DNA from: Deltaproteobacteria bacterium HGW-Deltaproteobacteria-4
GTDB lineage: Bacteria > Desulfobacterota > Desulfuromonadia > Desulfuromonadales > UBA2197
DNA: 64,000 nucleotides
Assembly (NCBI GenBank): GCA_002841765.1
Contig: PHAV01000010.1
Coordinates: forward strand, 1 to 64,000
Direction: 5' to 3'
The notes under the pieces were generated by a model. It was not told the origin of the DNA, made no database searches, and was given only the letters and a program-made list of their open reading frames with translations. The position numbers were made by a program, and so were the translations under genes. Numbering within the stretch: the stretch's first letter is position 1; each line of letters begins with the position of its first letter. This document shows, in pieces, positions 20,291-29,444 of the stretch.

Positions 20291-21670
20291 TCATAACGGA
20301 TCGATTTCCCAGATGCCGCGAACGATGTTGCGCTGTGATTTGCCGTGATACATAGCCCGATCCGCCATTTCAAGAATACTCTTTTTATCAAAGGCATTTT
20401 CGGGATAGGTCGCATAGCCGATGGTGGCTGTTAACCGCAGTGACTTGCCGCTTTCCTGTTGAAAATGGAAGGCCTCAATCGTCGAGCGGATACGTTCGGC
20501 AACGCTGGCAGCACCTGCTGCTGTCGCTTCAACGAGGAGGATGGTGAATTCATCGCCGCCATAGCGAAAGAGGATGTCGACATCTCTGACACAGGTGCGC
20601 AGTAAGTCACCACATTCGCGCAACACATCGCTGCCAATCAGATGCCCCCGGGTGTCGTTGACGATTTTGAAGCGATCGAGGTCGATGAAGACCAGGGAAA
20701 AGGAGAGTTTATAGCGTTCGGATCGGCGAATTTCGAGATCAAGAACCTTTTGCAGGTAACGGTAATTATAGAGACCAGTTAAGTCATCAGTATAAATGAG
20801 TTCGCGGGCGCCCTGAAAGCGGAAGGCATTTTCAAAGCTGAGAGTGGCTTGTTCTGCAAGAAATATCAGATTGTCCACAGGAAATTCGGATAAAAAATCA
20901 CCGAAATGGGGATTGAGCAGGACGAGTCCGCCTTTGACATTCTTTTCGCTTCTTAAGGGGAAGACGCAAAGGGTCTTGATCTGTTTAGGTCCGCCTGGAA
21001 GTCGCAAGGAGGAGAGATCTTCATCTTTGAAAATACGAATCTGCTCGATTTTATGCAAGTCGGGAAGTAACGCTTGTGCCAGCGTCAGGGCTTCTTCAAA
21101 ATTAACACCTTCGTTGCCATCAACTTTGGAGATGTCTCTACCTGTTGACAGGAAGGCAAAGCCGCGACCTTGACCGATTTCGTTAATGAGGGTCGAGATG
21201 CTCAGGGCAAAGAGGCGATCGATATCGATGAGAGAGGCAATACTTTGTCCTCGCTGATAAAGACGAATCTGTTTTTTGAGGAGGAAATTTTCATCCAGCA
21301 GGTGCCGTTGATCGATGCAGGTATTGACCTGGTGATAGAGTTGTTCGGGCGAGAAGGGTTTGAGCAAGTATTCCCGCGCCCCCGATTTCAACGCTTCGAT
21401 AGCGATTCCCAGGGTGCTTTCGGTTGTGATCAAGATGAGATCGGGGGTGGTTGGCAGCTTGCGGGCGTAGTCGAGAAACGGGCGACCGGCAGTGTCGAGG
21501 GTTTGCAGATCAGCAATAATGATGTCGACTTTTTGTGAATCAAGATAGATTCGGGCGTCTTCTTCCGAGGGCGCAATCCGGGTCTGATAGGTGGCATCAA
21601 GGAAGAGGTTACTATAATGCTGGTGCGCGGACGGGTCGCTGTCGACGATCAAAATAGAAGAAGATGTCAT
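20291..21670 (-). CDS. Response regulator diguanylate cyclase (REC-GAF-like-GGDEF)
   Basis: A 459-residue signalling protein. Residues 1-125 are a receiver domain with the acidic pocket (VDSD), the phosphorylatable Asp in IIIADLQT and Lys in LLKPFSPEQ. Residues ~150-285 are a GAF-like sensor region. The C-terminal GGDEF domain carries RYGGDEF intact and an allosteric inhibitory site RDVD just before it. It probably makes c-di-GMP when phosphorylated. Its start codon overlaps the comEC stop by 4 bp, so both are translated from one message; no partner histidine kinase is nearby. Confidence 0.9.
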   Translation of the reverse strand: MTSSSILIVDSDPSAHQHYSNLFLDATYQTRIAPSEEDARIYLDSQKVDIIIADLQTLDTAGRPFLDYARKLPTTPDLILITTESTLGIAIEALKSGAREYLLKPFSPEQLYHQVNTCIDQRHLLDENFLLKKQIRLYQRGQSIASLIDIDRLFALSISTLINEIGQGRGFAFLSTGRDISKVDGNEGVNFEEALTLAQALLPDLHKIEQIRIFKDEDLSSLRLPGGPKQIKTLCVFPLRSEKNVKGGLVLLNPHFGDFLSEFPVDNLIFLAEQATLSFENAFRFQGARELIYTDDLTGLYNYRYLQKVLDLEIRRSERYKLSFSLVFIDLDRFKIVNDTRGHLIGSDVLRECGDLLRTCVRDVDILFRYGGDEFTILLVEATAAGAASVAERIRSTIEAFHFQQESGKSLRLTATIGYATYPENAFDKKSILEMADRAMYHGKSQRNIVRGIWEIDPL

Positions 21671-24087
21671 TCCGGCCGGCTCCGCTTCGGGGTTAATAAT
21701 CCGCTAATCTCTAGCAAAGTAGCGACGCAGTTGTCAATGAAAAAGCCTGATTTCAGCTTTTCTACTGTCCAGTTTTTTTCGTTAGCGCGAAAGCGGAGAG
21801 TCCCGTCCTGATCCGTCCGGAAAAGCGGAATTTTTTTACCTTCGAGATAAGTCACGAGGGATGGATGCGGGAAATCGAAGCGATTTTGATAGCCGACTGA
21901 AACAAACGCAGTCTGCGGCTGCAGGGATTCAATGAGGGGGGCGGGCAGGGAGTAGCGGCTGCCGTGATGTGGCAACTTGAAGAGAGTCACCGGTCCCGGC
22001 GGAGGATTTTCGATCAGGTTTTGTATCCCCTTTTCACCGAGATCGCCGGTTAATAACGCCCCATGGATCTGGTTGCGGACATAAAGGGCCAGTGACCGGT
22101 CATTTTCGTCACTCGTTTCTGTCTCTGCTGGACGAAACAGGAAAAGTTGCATGTCATCAACAGTGAAAAGATGCGACCATCCCGGCAAAGCCACTACGAG
22201 GGGAATCTGATGGTCGCGGATCACCGGTAGCAAGGGATCATTTGCCGCGAGGGGCGTACCAATGATGAAGGATTGGCAGGGGATGTCGCTCAAGATACCG
22301 AGCAGTCCCTTGGCATGGTCGGGGTGGGAGTGGGTGAGGATTACCCCGTCTAGGCGGTGGATACCGAGTCTCCCCAGCGTCGGCGCTACGAGTTGGCGGC
22401 CGGTATCGAGCCGGTCGCCATAAAGACCGCCCCCATCGACGAGAAAATGGCTGCTGCCAAGGGAGACCAGGAGAGATTCCCCTTGACCGACGCTGATGGC
22501 CGTAACCGTTAATTCGGGTGGGGAACGCAGCCCCCAGAATAGAGAGAGGCCGGCGGTAGTGAGCAAGATTCCGCTGAGGATGAAATTTCTTTTGTGGAGA
22601 AAGAGGGTGATGATGACCAGGGAGATGGCCGCAAGGAGGGGCAGTGAGGGGTAAAGTATCCAGCCGGCCAGGCCGGGGGAAGTAATTATCAGCGCAACAA
22701 TCTTGAGCAGGGCAGCAATAACCGCTTCGCAGCCGACAAGGAGGAGGATGGCAATATCCGGAAAGAAGGGCCAGAGCAGGGAACCGGCTAAAGCCAGGGG
22801 GACGCCGACCCAGCTGATCACCGGAATGGCGATGATGTTGGTGATGATGCCGCTCGGGGCGATGAGATGAAAGTGGTAGATGACCAGGGGCAGGGTTGCC
22901 AGGGTAGCGGCCATAGAGGAGAAGAAGAGGGCTGCCAGGTATTGCACCGCCTTTGGCCGATCGGCCACAAGGGGTGACCAGATGCGACTGCCGCCGAGGA
23001 TGCCGGCCAGGGCGGCAAAGGAGAGTTGAAAGGAGGGGGTAAAGAGCAACAGCGGTTGACAAAGAAGGATGGCCAGAGCAGCAAAGCAGAGGATATTCAG
23101 CGGTACGGTCTTGCGGCGCAGCAAAAAGAGCGCTGAGCCGACCAGGACCATAAGTAGAGCGCGTTGTGTCGAGACGCCGATACCGGTCCAGAGCAGGTAC
23201 AGGATCAAAAGCGGGGCAATGAACAGGGGGAGGATGCGGGCCGGGGGAGCAGCGAGCAAGAGACGGGTGGAACGGCAATAAATGGCGAGACCGACAGCGT
23301 ATAGAGACAGTCCGATCAGCGCGAGATGCAGCCCCGAGATGGCAAAGAGGTGCGAGACGCCGCCGCGGGCAAGGAGATCACGAATCGCGGGGGCCAGACC
23401 GCTCTTGTCACCGATCGCCAGGGCTTTGACCAGCGGACTGTAACTTGAGGGGAGTTGTGTTGTGATAAAGCGTGCAGTGGCGGTGCGGCCCCGTTCTATC
23501 CAGTTGCGCTGGCCGGGGAGGGCGGGGCGCAGTCGTAAAATCTCTGTACTGTTCGGCACAAAACCGGTGACAAAGATCTCGTTGAGAGCGAGTTGCCGAC
23601 CGAGATCAAACTCCCCCGGCGTGCCAAAAGGCCGCGGCTTTTTCAGCTTTGTACTGAAACGGATATCGTCGCCGGGATTCCATAAATTCTCGCCGCTTTC
23701 GACATAAAGCCGCAACCGCCCCTGCACCTCGCTCTCGTTCCTCTTGGCGATGATCCGCGCACTCTGGACATCGATGGAGTAGCCGCTCAACGCCCGCGTT
23801 GTTGTCGACAGAATCCGCCCATCAATAATAACCGCTGCTCCTTCTGCCAAGTTGAGGAGATGATCATTGCCAGGCAGGGGATAGCGATTGAGATCATAAA
23901 GGACGATGCCGAGGCAGAGAGTGATGGCGCAGAGCAGGGCAAAGGCGAGCGTTGCTTGCCGACGAAAGAAAAACCACAGGGAGATCAAAGAGAAAGGGAC
24001 GATCAGGCTGGAAATAGAAAAGGGTGAAGAGTTATCCCCGATCAAGATCCCGGTCACATACGCGACCAGCAGGAGGAAGGACGACAC
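21667..24087 (-). CDS. comEC: ComEC/Rec2 family DNA-uptake channel protein
   Basis: An 806-residue inner-membrane protein with the full three-part ComEC layout. The N-terminal hydrophobic hairpins and OB-like DUF4131 domain span residues 1-190. The Competence domain with about eight membrane helices runs to ~500 (GVSHLFAISGLHLALIGL is its signature). The C-terminal metallo-beta-lactamase-like domain has LTHSHPDHAKG, the HxHxDH metal site. In competent bacteria it carries single-stranded DNA across the inner membrane. Other competence genes are not visible here, except one pilin-like gene 35 kb away. Confidence 0.93.
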   Translation of the reverse strand: MSSFLLLVAYVTGILIGDNSSPFSISSLIVPFSLISLWFFFRRQATLAFALLCAITLCLGIVLYDLNRYPLPGNDHLLNLAEGAAVIIDGRILSTTTRALSGYSIDVQSARIIAKRNESEVQGRLRLYVESGENLWNPGDDIRFSTKLKKPRPFGTPGEFDLGRQLALNEIFVTGFVPNSTEILRLRPALPGQRNWIERGRTATARFITTQLPSSYSPLVKALAIGDKSGLAPAIRDLLARGGVSHLFAISGLHLALIGLSLYAVGLAIYCRSTRLLLAAPPARILPLFIAPLLILYLLWTGIGVSTQRALLMVLVGSALFLLRRKTVPLNILCFAALAILLCQPLLLFTPSFQLSFAALAGILGGSRIWSPLVADRPKAVQYLAALFFSSMAATLATLPLVIYHFHLIAPSGIITNIIAIPVISWVGVPLALAGSLLWPFFPDIAILLLVGCEAVIAALLKIVALIITSPGLAGWILYPSLPLLAAISLVIITLFLHKRNFILSGILLTTAGLSLFWGLRSPPELTVTAISVGQGESLLVSLGSSHFLVDGGGLYGDRLDTGRQLVAPTLGRLGIHRLDGVILTHSHPDHAKGLLGILSDIPCQSFIIGTPLAANDPLLPVIRDHQIPLVVALPGWSHLFTVDDMQLFLFRPAETETSDENDRSLALYVRNQIHGALLTGDLGEKGIQNLIENPPPGPVTLFKLPHHGSRYSLPAPLIESLQPQTAFVSVGYQNRFDFPHPSLVTYLEGKKIPLFRTDQDGTLRFRANEKNWTVEKLKSGFFIDNCVATLLEISGLLTPKRSRPE

Positions 24088-24308
24088 GTGAGAGAATTAA
24101 TCCCGGCGGTACAGGCAGGCAGGAAGGGTCAAATTTGCGGCGATTAGGGACATTCGATGGGACTCCCGGAAAGAGTAAGTGGCGACGCATGAGTGGATAC
24201 TTAGCACAACCGCCAAGGAAAAGGGAAGAAAGGCAGTCAGAATCAAAGCTGCTTGCGCCGTCCCTGCTTTACTCTGGCTAAAACCTTGATAAAAGGCTGA
24301 GTTGTCCG

Positions 24309-24337
24309 TTGACATCATCGTTAAAAAATCGTATACA
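24309..24337 (+). promoter_or_regulatory. Predicted sigma70 promoter for acnB
   Basis: TTGACA (24309-24314), a 17-bp spacer and TATACA (24332-24337). The -10 lies in CGTATACA, which resembles the TGTATACA palindrome at the icd promoter. The leader to the acnB start would be about 110 nt. In the 220 bp between comEC and this promoter I see nothing convincing. Confidence 0.6.
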
Positions 24338-24454
24338 AAGTGCGCTTTTGGCAAAGGCCGGGCCGTTACTTTCAGGCCTTTATTTTGTCTCGAATGTTAA
24401 CCATGGGCGCTGGCAGTCTTTGTCACGTCATATTTATCACGAAGGAGAGAGTTG

Positions 24455-26986
24455 ATGATCGAAGCGTATCTCAAACATGAAGAAGAGCGGGCCTCGCAAG
24501 GGATTCCCGCCCTGCCGCTGACCCCCGAGCAGACGACCGAACTGTGCAAGCTGCTCGTCGCGCCGCCGGCCGGTAAAGAGGCATTTCTCCTCAATCTGCT
24601 GAAAGAGCGGATCTCTCCGGGCGTTGATCCGGCCGCTGAAGTCAAGGCGGCGTTTCTTGCCGAGATCATTCAGGGGACAAAAAACTCTCCCCTGGTCTCC
24701 AAGGTCGATGCCGTGCGCATTCTCGGCACCATGATGGGGGGCTACAATGTCGCGCCGCTTGTCGCTGCGCTGAGCATTCCCGAACTGGCCGACGAAGCCG
24801 CTTGTGCCCTTTCCGGCATGACCTTGGTCTACGACGGTTTTGATCAGGTCGCTGCCCTGGCCAAAACCAATGCTGCCGCTAAAAAGGTCCTCACCTCCTG
24901 GGCCAATGCTGAGTGGTTCACTCACAAGGCTGGCGTTCCCGAGCAGATCAAAGTCAAGGTTTTCAAAGTCGAAGGCGAGATCAATACTGATGACTTCTCC
25001 CCAGCCGGCGATGCCTGGAGCCGCCCCGACATCCCGCTCCATGCGTTGGCCATGGGCAAGACCCGTTTCCCCGAAGGCCTGGCGACGATCGCCAAGTTCC
25101 GCGCTGAGGGTTATCAGGTCGCCTTTGTCGGCGATGTCGTCGGCACCGGTTCTTCCCGCAAGTCGGCCTGCAACAGTGTCCTCTGGGCGATCGGTAACGA
25201 CATCCCCTGCGTCCCCAACAAGAAGACCGCCGGTGTCATCATCGGCAGTGTCATCGCCCCGATCTTCTTCAACACCGCTCAGGATTCCGGCGCTCTGCCG
25301 CTGAAGACTGACGTCAGCAAGATGAATACCGGTGATGTCATCGTTATCGACACCACCAAGGGTGAGATCAAGTCCGAAGCGGGTGAACTCCTCTCCACCT
25401 TCGCCATCGCCCCCAACACCCTCGCCGATGAATTCCGCGCCGGCGGCCGTATCCCGTTGATCATCGGTCGCGCTGTCACCGACCGTGCCCGCGCTGCTCT
25501 CGGCATGGGTGCCACTGATATCTTTACCCTGCCGGTCAATCCGGTGGCCAAAGCAAATCAGGGCTACTCCCTGGCGCAGAAGATGGTCGGCAAGGCTTGT
25601 GGCGTCACCGGCATCCTCCCCGGCACTGCCTGTGAGCCGAAGATGACCACCGTCGGTTCCCAGGACACCACCGGGCCGATGACCGCCGACGAGCTCAAGG
25701 AGCTCGCCTGCCTCAAGTTCCTGTCGCCGATGTTCATGCAGTCCTTCTGCCACACCGCTGCTTATCCGAAACCGGCCGACGTCAAGATGCACAAGACCCT
25801 GCCGAGCTTCATCATCGAGCGCGGTGGCGTCCCCTTGAAGCCGGGCGACGGCGTCATCCACTCCTGGCTCAACCGTCTCCTCCTCCCCGACACCGTCGGC
25901 ACCGGCGGCGACTCCCACACCCGTTTCCCCATCGGCATCTCCTTCCCGGCCGGTTCCGGTCTGGTAGCCTTTGCCGGCGCCATGGGCTTCATGCCCCTCG
26001 ATATGCCCGAGTCGGTCCTGGTTCGCTTTAAAGGGAAACTCAATCCAGGCATCACCCTGCGCGACGTTGTCAATGCCATCCCTTACTGGGCGATCAAACA
26101 GGGGAAACTCACTGTTCCCAAGAAGAACAAGATCAACATCTTCAACGGCCGTATCCTCGAAATGGAAGGTCTCCCCGACCTCACTGTCGAGCAGGCTTTT
26201 GAACTGACCGACGCCGCTGCCGAGCGCTCTGCTGCGGCCGGTTGCATCCAGCTCTCCAAAGAGTCGGTCGCCACCTATCTGCGTTCCAACGTCGCCTTGA
26301 TGAAACAGATGATCAAGGACGGCTATCAGGATGCTCAGACCCTGCAGAACCGCATCGATGCGGTCAATGCCTGGCTGGCCAAGCCCGAGCTTCTCGAAGC
26401 CGACAAAAATGCCGAGTACGCGGAAGTCATCGAGATCGATCTCGCCGAGATCACCGAGCCGATCCTCGCTTGCCCGAACGATCCGGACGATGTCAAGCTC
26501 CTCTCCGATGTCGCCGGTACGCCGATTCAGGATGTCTTCCTCGGCTCCTGCATGACCAACATCGGCCACTTCCGTGCCGCCGCCGAGATCTGGCGTGGTC
26601 TCAAGTTCAACCCGGAGGTCCGCACCTGGATCTGTCCGCCGACCCGCATGGATCAGCAGAAGCTTAAGGATGAAGCGTACTTCTCGGTCTACAGTGCCTT
26701 CGGCGCCCGCATCGAGATCGCCGGCTGCTCCCTGTGCATGGGCAACCAGGCCCGCGTCCCGGCCGGGGTGAACATGTTCTCCACCTCGACCCGTAACTTC
26801 GACGATCGTATCGGCGATGGCGCCAAGGTCTTCCTCGGTTCCGCCGAACTCGGCGCCGTGGCGGCGACCATGGGCAAACTCCCGACTGTTGCCGAATTCA
26901 TGGCGGTTTACAACGCCAAGGTTGAGCCGAAGAAAGAGATGATCTACAAGTATCTGCAGTTTGATGAAATGCCGGAATACAAGTAA
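24455..26986 (+). CDS. acnB: Aconitate hydratase B
   Basis: An 843-residue AcnB-type aconitase/2-methylisocitrate dehydratase. The N-terminal HEAT-like domain of AcnB is followed by the swivel domain (DDFSPAGDAWSRPDIPLHAL, GTGSSRKSACNS) and the catalytic core. Iron-sulphur ligands are visible as SFCHTA for the first Cys and a Cys pair in CSLCMGNQARVP; GGDSHTRFP holds active-site residues. It interconverts citrate and isocitrate, upstream of the icd reaction. The ATG at 24455 with GAAGGAGAG upstream is preferred over a TTG at 24452. The gene uses GC-rich codons heavily, which gives an 889-residue shadow frame on the other strand. Confidence 0.97.
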   Translation: MIEAYLKHEEERASQGIPALPLTPEQTTELCKLLVAPPAGKEAFLLNLLKERISPGVDPAAEVKAAFLAEIIQGTKNSPLVSKVDAVRILGTMMGGYNVAPLVAALSIPELADEAACALSGMTLVYDGFDQVAALAKTNAAAKKVLTSWANAEWFTHKAGVPEQIKVKVFKVEGEINTDDFSPAGDAWSRPDIPLHALAMGKTRFPEGLATIAKFRAEGYQVAFVGDVVGTGSSRKSACNSVLWAIGNDIPCVPNKKTAGVIIGSVIAPIFFNTAQDSGALPLKTDVSKMNTGDVIVIDTTKGEIKSEAGELLSTFAIAPNTLADEFRAGGRIPLIIGRAVTDRARAALGMGATDIFTLPVNPVAKANQGYSLAQKMVGKACGVTGILPGTACEPKMTTVGSQDTTGPMTADELKELACLKFLSPMFMQSFCHTAAYPKPADVKMHKTLPSFIIERGGVPLKPGDGVIHSWLNRLLLPDTVGTGGDSHTRFPIGISFPAGSGLVAFAGAMGFMPLDMPESVLVRFKGKLNPGITLRDVVNAIPYWAIKQGKLTVPKKNKINIFNGRILEMEGLPDLTVEQAFELTDAAAERSAAAGCIQLSKESVATYLRSNVALMKQMIKDGYQDAQTLQNRIDAVNAWLAKPELLEADKNAEYAEVIEIDLAEITEPILACPNDPDDVKLLSDVAGTPIQDVFLGSCMTNIGHFRAAAEIWRGLKFNPEVRTWICPPTRMDQQKLKDEAYFSVYSAFGARIEIAGCSLCMGNQARVPAGVNMFSTSTRNFDDRIGDGAKVFLGSAELGAVAATMGKLPTVAEFMAVYNAKVEPKKEMIYKYLQFDEMPEYK

Positions 26987-27036
26987 ATCGTTTGCGATGG
27001 AAAGGCTTGAGGCTGAGAGGCTGATGGCGTAAGATG

Positions 27037-27075
27037 ACCCCCGTCCGGGCTGCCTGGACGGGGGTTCTGTATTTT
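27037..27075 (+). terminator. Probable intrinsic terminator of acnB
   Basis: ACCCCCGTCC (27037-27046) pairs with GGACGGGGGT (27056-27065), followed by TCTGTATTTTG. The T-rich tail is imperfect but the stem is strong. Confidence 0.75.
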
Positions 27076-27139
27076 GAAACAGGGGGGAAGAGTCAATCAG
27101 AAGCATTTAAGACAACTCCCACCAAAAAGGATGATTCCC

Positions 27140-28153
27140 ATGGGTTTTTTTAATAAAATCTTCGGCGGCAATGAGACCGTTGCTAATGCTGCTTCGCCCA
27201 AGGTGAACGATTTCATCGATGCCTTGGCCCTGCACCTGCGCGGGGATATCGATCCGGCCCTCGCCATCTATTTACAGATCGTCAAAGAATTCCCCAACGA
27301 TTATCTGTCCCCCTTCTTTACCTCGGCGATTATGGCCGGCCAGGGACAGAGCAGCGAAGCCGCGGCAAATCTGCGCTCGCTCAGCCAGCAGATCGCTGGA
27401 CAGGGGGGGACGATCTCACAATTAATCTACCAGCGTATTGTCGTGCAGATGGATGAAGCGCCGCATCTGAACGTCCCCGCGGTTGCGGAGATCATCACCA
27501 CCTTCGGCGATCGCCTCAAAGAAAACCGGTTTATTCAGGAGTGTGCGGTCTGTTTCGAGATTGCTAAAGCGCTGGATCCGGAGAATGCCGACCTTCTCTA
27601 CAAGTTCGGGGACACCCTGCACGATCTGCGTAACTATGATTATGCCGAGGTAATGCTGCAGGAAGCCCTGAAACACGCGCCGGAGCACTGGGGTGCACTT
27701 TACACCTATGGCGTCCTGCTGCAGGATCTCGGCCGTTTTGACGAAGCTATCAGCTGTTATGAAAGAGCCGTAGCGATCGATCCGGATCATGCCAAGTGTC
27801 AAAACAACTTTGCTGCTGCTCTGCTGATGTCAAACCGGGGCGATGAAGCTCTTGCCCACTGTAAACGCGCCGTAGAACTCGCACCCGATTTCCCCCTTGC
27901 CAGAATCAATCTCGGTCATATCCATTTGCGCCAGGGAGAGTATGAAGCTGCTCGCAGCTGCTATAAAGAAGCGATTGCCCTCGATGAGAAACTTGCTCCG
28001 GCCTATTTTGGTCTCGGTTCGGCCGAGAAGGGCTTGGGGAGCGGCAAAGCAAGAGTCGAAGAGCTGTATCGCAAAGCGATTGAGCTCAGCCCTGGGGTTC
28101 CGGTTTTCCAGCAAGCGCTGGATAAGTTTTTGGCCGCTGCAGGGGAAGGTTAA
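27140..28153 (+). CDS. Tetratricopeptide-repeat protein with membrane-anchor-like N-terminus
   Basis: A 337-residue protein. The start at 27140 has AAAAGGA eight bases upstream; an in-frame ATG at 27131 is less likely. The N-terminus MGFFNKIFGG is short and amphipathic. From residue ~30 it is helical, and the second half holds at least four clear TPR units: LLYKFGDTLHDLRNYDYAE, ALYTYGVLLQDLGRFDEA, CQNNFAAALLMSNRGDEA and ARINLGHIHLRQGEYEAA. TPR proteins act as scaffolds; the partner is unknown. The next gene starts 6 bp after its stop, so the hydrolase is probably co-transcribed. Confidence 0.82.
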   Translation: MGFFNKIFGGNETVANAASPKVNDFIDALALHLRGDIDPALAIYLQIVKEFPNDYLSPFFTSAIMAGQGQSSEAAANLRSLSQQIAGQGGTISQLIYQRIVVQMDEAPHLNVPAVAEIITTFGDRLKENRFIQECAVCFEIAKALDPENADLLYKFGDTLHDLRNYDYAEVMLQEALKHAPEHWGALYTYGVLLQDLGRFDEAISCYERAVAIDPDHAKCQNNFAAALLMSNRGDEALAHCKRAVELAPDFPLARINLGHIHLRQGEYEAARSCYKEAIALDEKLAPAYFGLGSAEKGLGSGKARVEELYRKAIELSPGVPVFQQALDKFLAAAGEG

Positions 28154-28159
28154 AGCGAT

Positions 28160-28978
28160 ATGAGAGAGACAAGCAAAGACGCTACAACCCTTGCCTACGA
28201 CGACAACGGCAGCGGCCAACCGCTCATTTTGATTCACGGCTTTCCCCTCAACCGGACAATGTGGCGGCCGCAGATCGCGGCTTTGATTAAGGCCGGCTAC
28301 CGGATTATTACTCCCGATCTGCGTGGCTACGGAGAGAGCAGGATGACTTCCGCAACGGTGAATATGAGCAGTTATGCCGATGATATCGTCGCTCTCATGG
28401 ATCACCTTCGCATCCCGCAGGCGGTGATCGGCGGAATGTCGATGGGCGGTTACGTCCTTTTGAACCTCCTGGAGCGTTACCCCGAACGGGTCAGCGCCGC
28501 GATCTTCATCGTCACCAAAGCCGGCGCTGATGATGCGGCGGGGAAGGGCAAGCGCACCGCCCTTGCCACCGCGACCTCTGCAGAGGGGATGAAGCCGGTG
28601 CTGGAAGTTTTCCGCAGTCTCCTCTTTGCTCCGGCCACCCTGACTACCAACCCCGAGCTGGTCGCAGAAGTCTCGGGCTGGATCTCGGCCACCGACCCGC
28701 GCGGCGCTGCCGCCGGTCTGATCGCCATGCGCGAGCGGAAGGATTATCTCCCCCTCCTCGGGGCCATTCGCCAGCCGGCTCTGGTGATCGGTGCTGAACA
28801 GGATCAAGTGATGCCGATCGATCATTCCCGCGCGATCGCCGGCGGGATTGCGGGTGCAAAACTTTCAATTTTGCAGGGCGGCGGGCATCTGGTGAATCTG
28901 GAGCAACCGGACGAGTTCAATGCGGTGATAAAGGAGTTTCTGGCGGGGGATAAAACGATTGGGAAAACCGCCCCTTGA
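28160..28978 (+). CDS. Alpha/beta-hydrolase fold protein
   Basis: A 272-residue soluble hydrolase. The oxyanion-hole region is LILIHGFPLNRTMW, the nucleophile elbow is GGMSMGGYVLL (Ser in GMSMGG), an acidic residue lies after LVIGAEQDQV, and the catalytic His is in GGGHLVNLE. This matches esterases, haloperoxidase-like and pimeloyl-ester-type hydrolases, which cannot be told apart here. It lies 6 bp after the TPR gene. Confidence 0.85.
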   Translation: MRETSKDATTLAYDDNGSGQPLILIHGFPLNRTMWRPQIAALIKAGYRIITPDLRGYGESRMTSATVNMSSYADDIVALMDHLRIPQAVIGGMSMGGYVLLNLLERYPERVSAAIFIVTKAGADDAAGKGKRTALATATSAEGMKPVLEVFRSLLFAPATLTTNPELVAEVSGWISATDPRGAAAGLIAMRERKDYLPLLGAIRQPALVIGAEQDQVMPIDHSRAIAGGIAGAKLSILQGGGHLVNLEQPDEFNAVIKEFLAGDKTIGKTAP

Positions 28979-29041
28979 TGCTATCCTGTTATTCCTTGCA
29001 GCTTGTTTTTAATCCTGCTCACCCTACTTTATGGAAGTGCT

Positions 29042-29356
29042 ATGAGAAAAACCTTTAAAACGACCCATCCTAAGATCAAAGTTCCCAGGCTCTTTGAAGC
29101 CATCAAGCATGAAGTTAAAAAATATATCCAAAGAGAACGAGGAAAGCCTCTGCCCGCCGGCGTCGATTTTTGGGATTTTGACTGTCGCTACGGTGTTGAT
29201 GAAGCAAGTAGTGAAGTGATTCATTTATCCGCCATTAATAAGTCCATTTCAGAGGCCGAAGCACAACAGCTCGAATCCTTTTATTTGGAAATTCTCGTCA
29301 AACCGGGGTATCGCAGTAAAAAACCGAAGGGTGAGCAAGCAGACCGGGAAGATTAA
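29042..29356 (+). CDS. DUF6172 family protein
   Basis: A 104-residue protein. It shows the conserved DUF6172 layout: KTFKTTHPKIKVPRLFEAIK, EVKKYIQRERGKPLP, VDFWDFDCRYG, then INKSISEAEAQQLESFYLEI and a basic tail. The ATG at 29042 gives the family N-terminus; a longer frame from 29003 would add an unrelated hydrophobic stretch. No function is established. A terminator follows. Confidence 0.75.
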   Translation: MRKTFKTTHPKIKVPRLFEAIKHEVKKYIQRERGKPLPAGVDFWDFDCRYGVDEASSEVIHLSAINKSISEAEAQQLESFYLEILVKPGYRSKKPKGEQADRED

Positions 29357-29390
29357 TAGGTAGAGTTGGCAATGAAGTTAGAATCAATCA

Positions 29391-29425
29391 AAAAGGCCCG
29401 TCGGGATTTCCCGGCGGGCCTTTTT
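29391..29425. terminator. Bidirectional intrinsic terminator
   Basis: AAAAGGCCCGTCGGG / CCCGGCGGGCCTTTTT around an ATTT loop, with A and T runs on either side (one G-T pair). It lies between the convergent DUF6172 and LuxR-type genes. Confidence 0.9.
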
Positions 29426-29444
29426 GATTGATTTTGTTCAATTC

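Noticed and set aside
22238-23278. A 346-residue Pro/Arg-rich frame inside comEC
   Set aside because: It is a same-strand shadow in another frame of the comEC membrane region, with low-complexity composition.
24088-24308. Gene in the comEC-acnB gap, such as an 85-residue frame on the minus strand
   Set aside because: The frame has no ribosome site or recognisable motif and overlaps the acnB promoter region.
24437-27106. An 889-residue frame opposite acnB
   Set aside because: The sense frame is a textbook aconitase B. The antisense frame is His/Asp/Gly-rich with no domain, as expected from codon-biased shadow frames.
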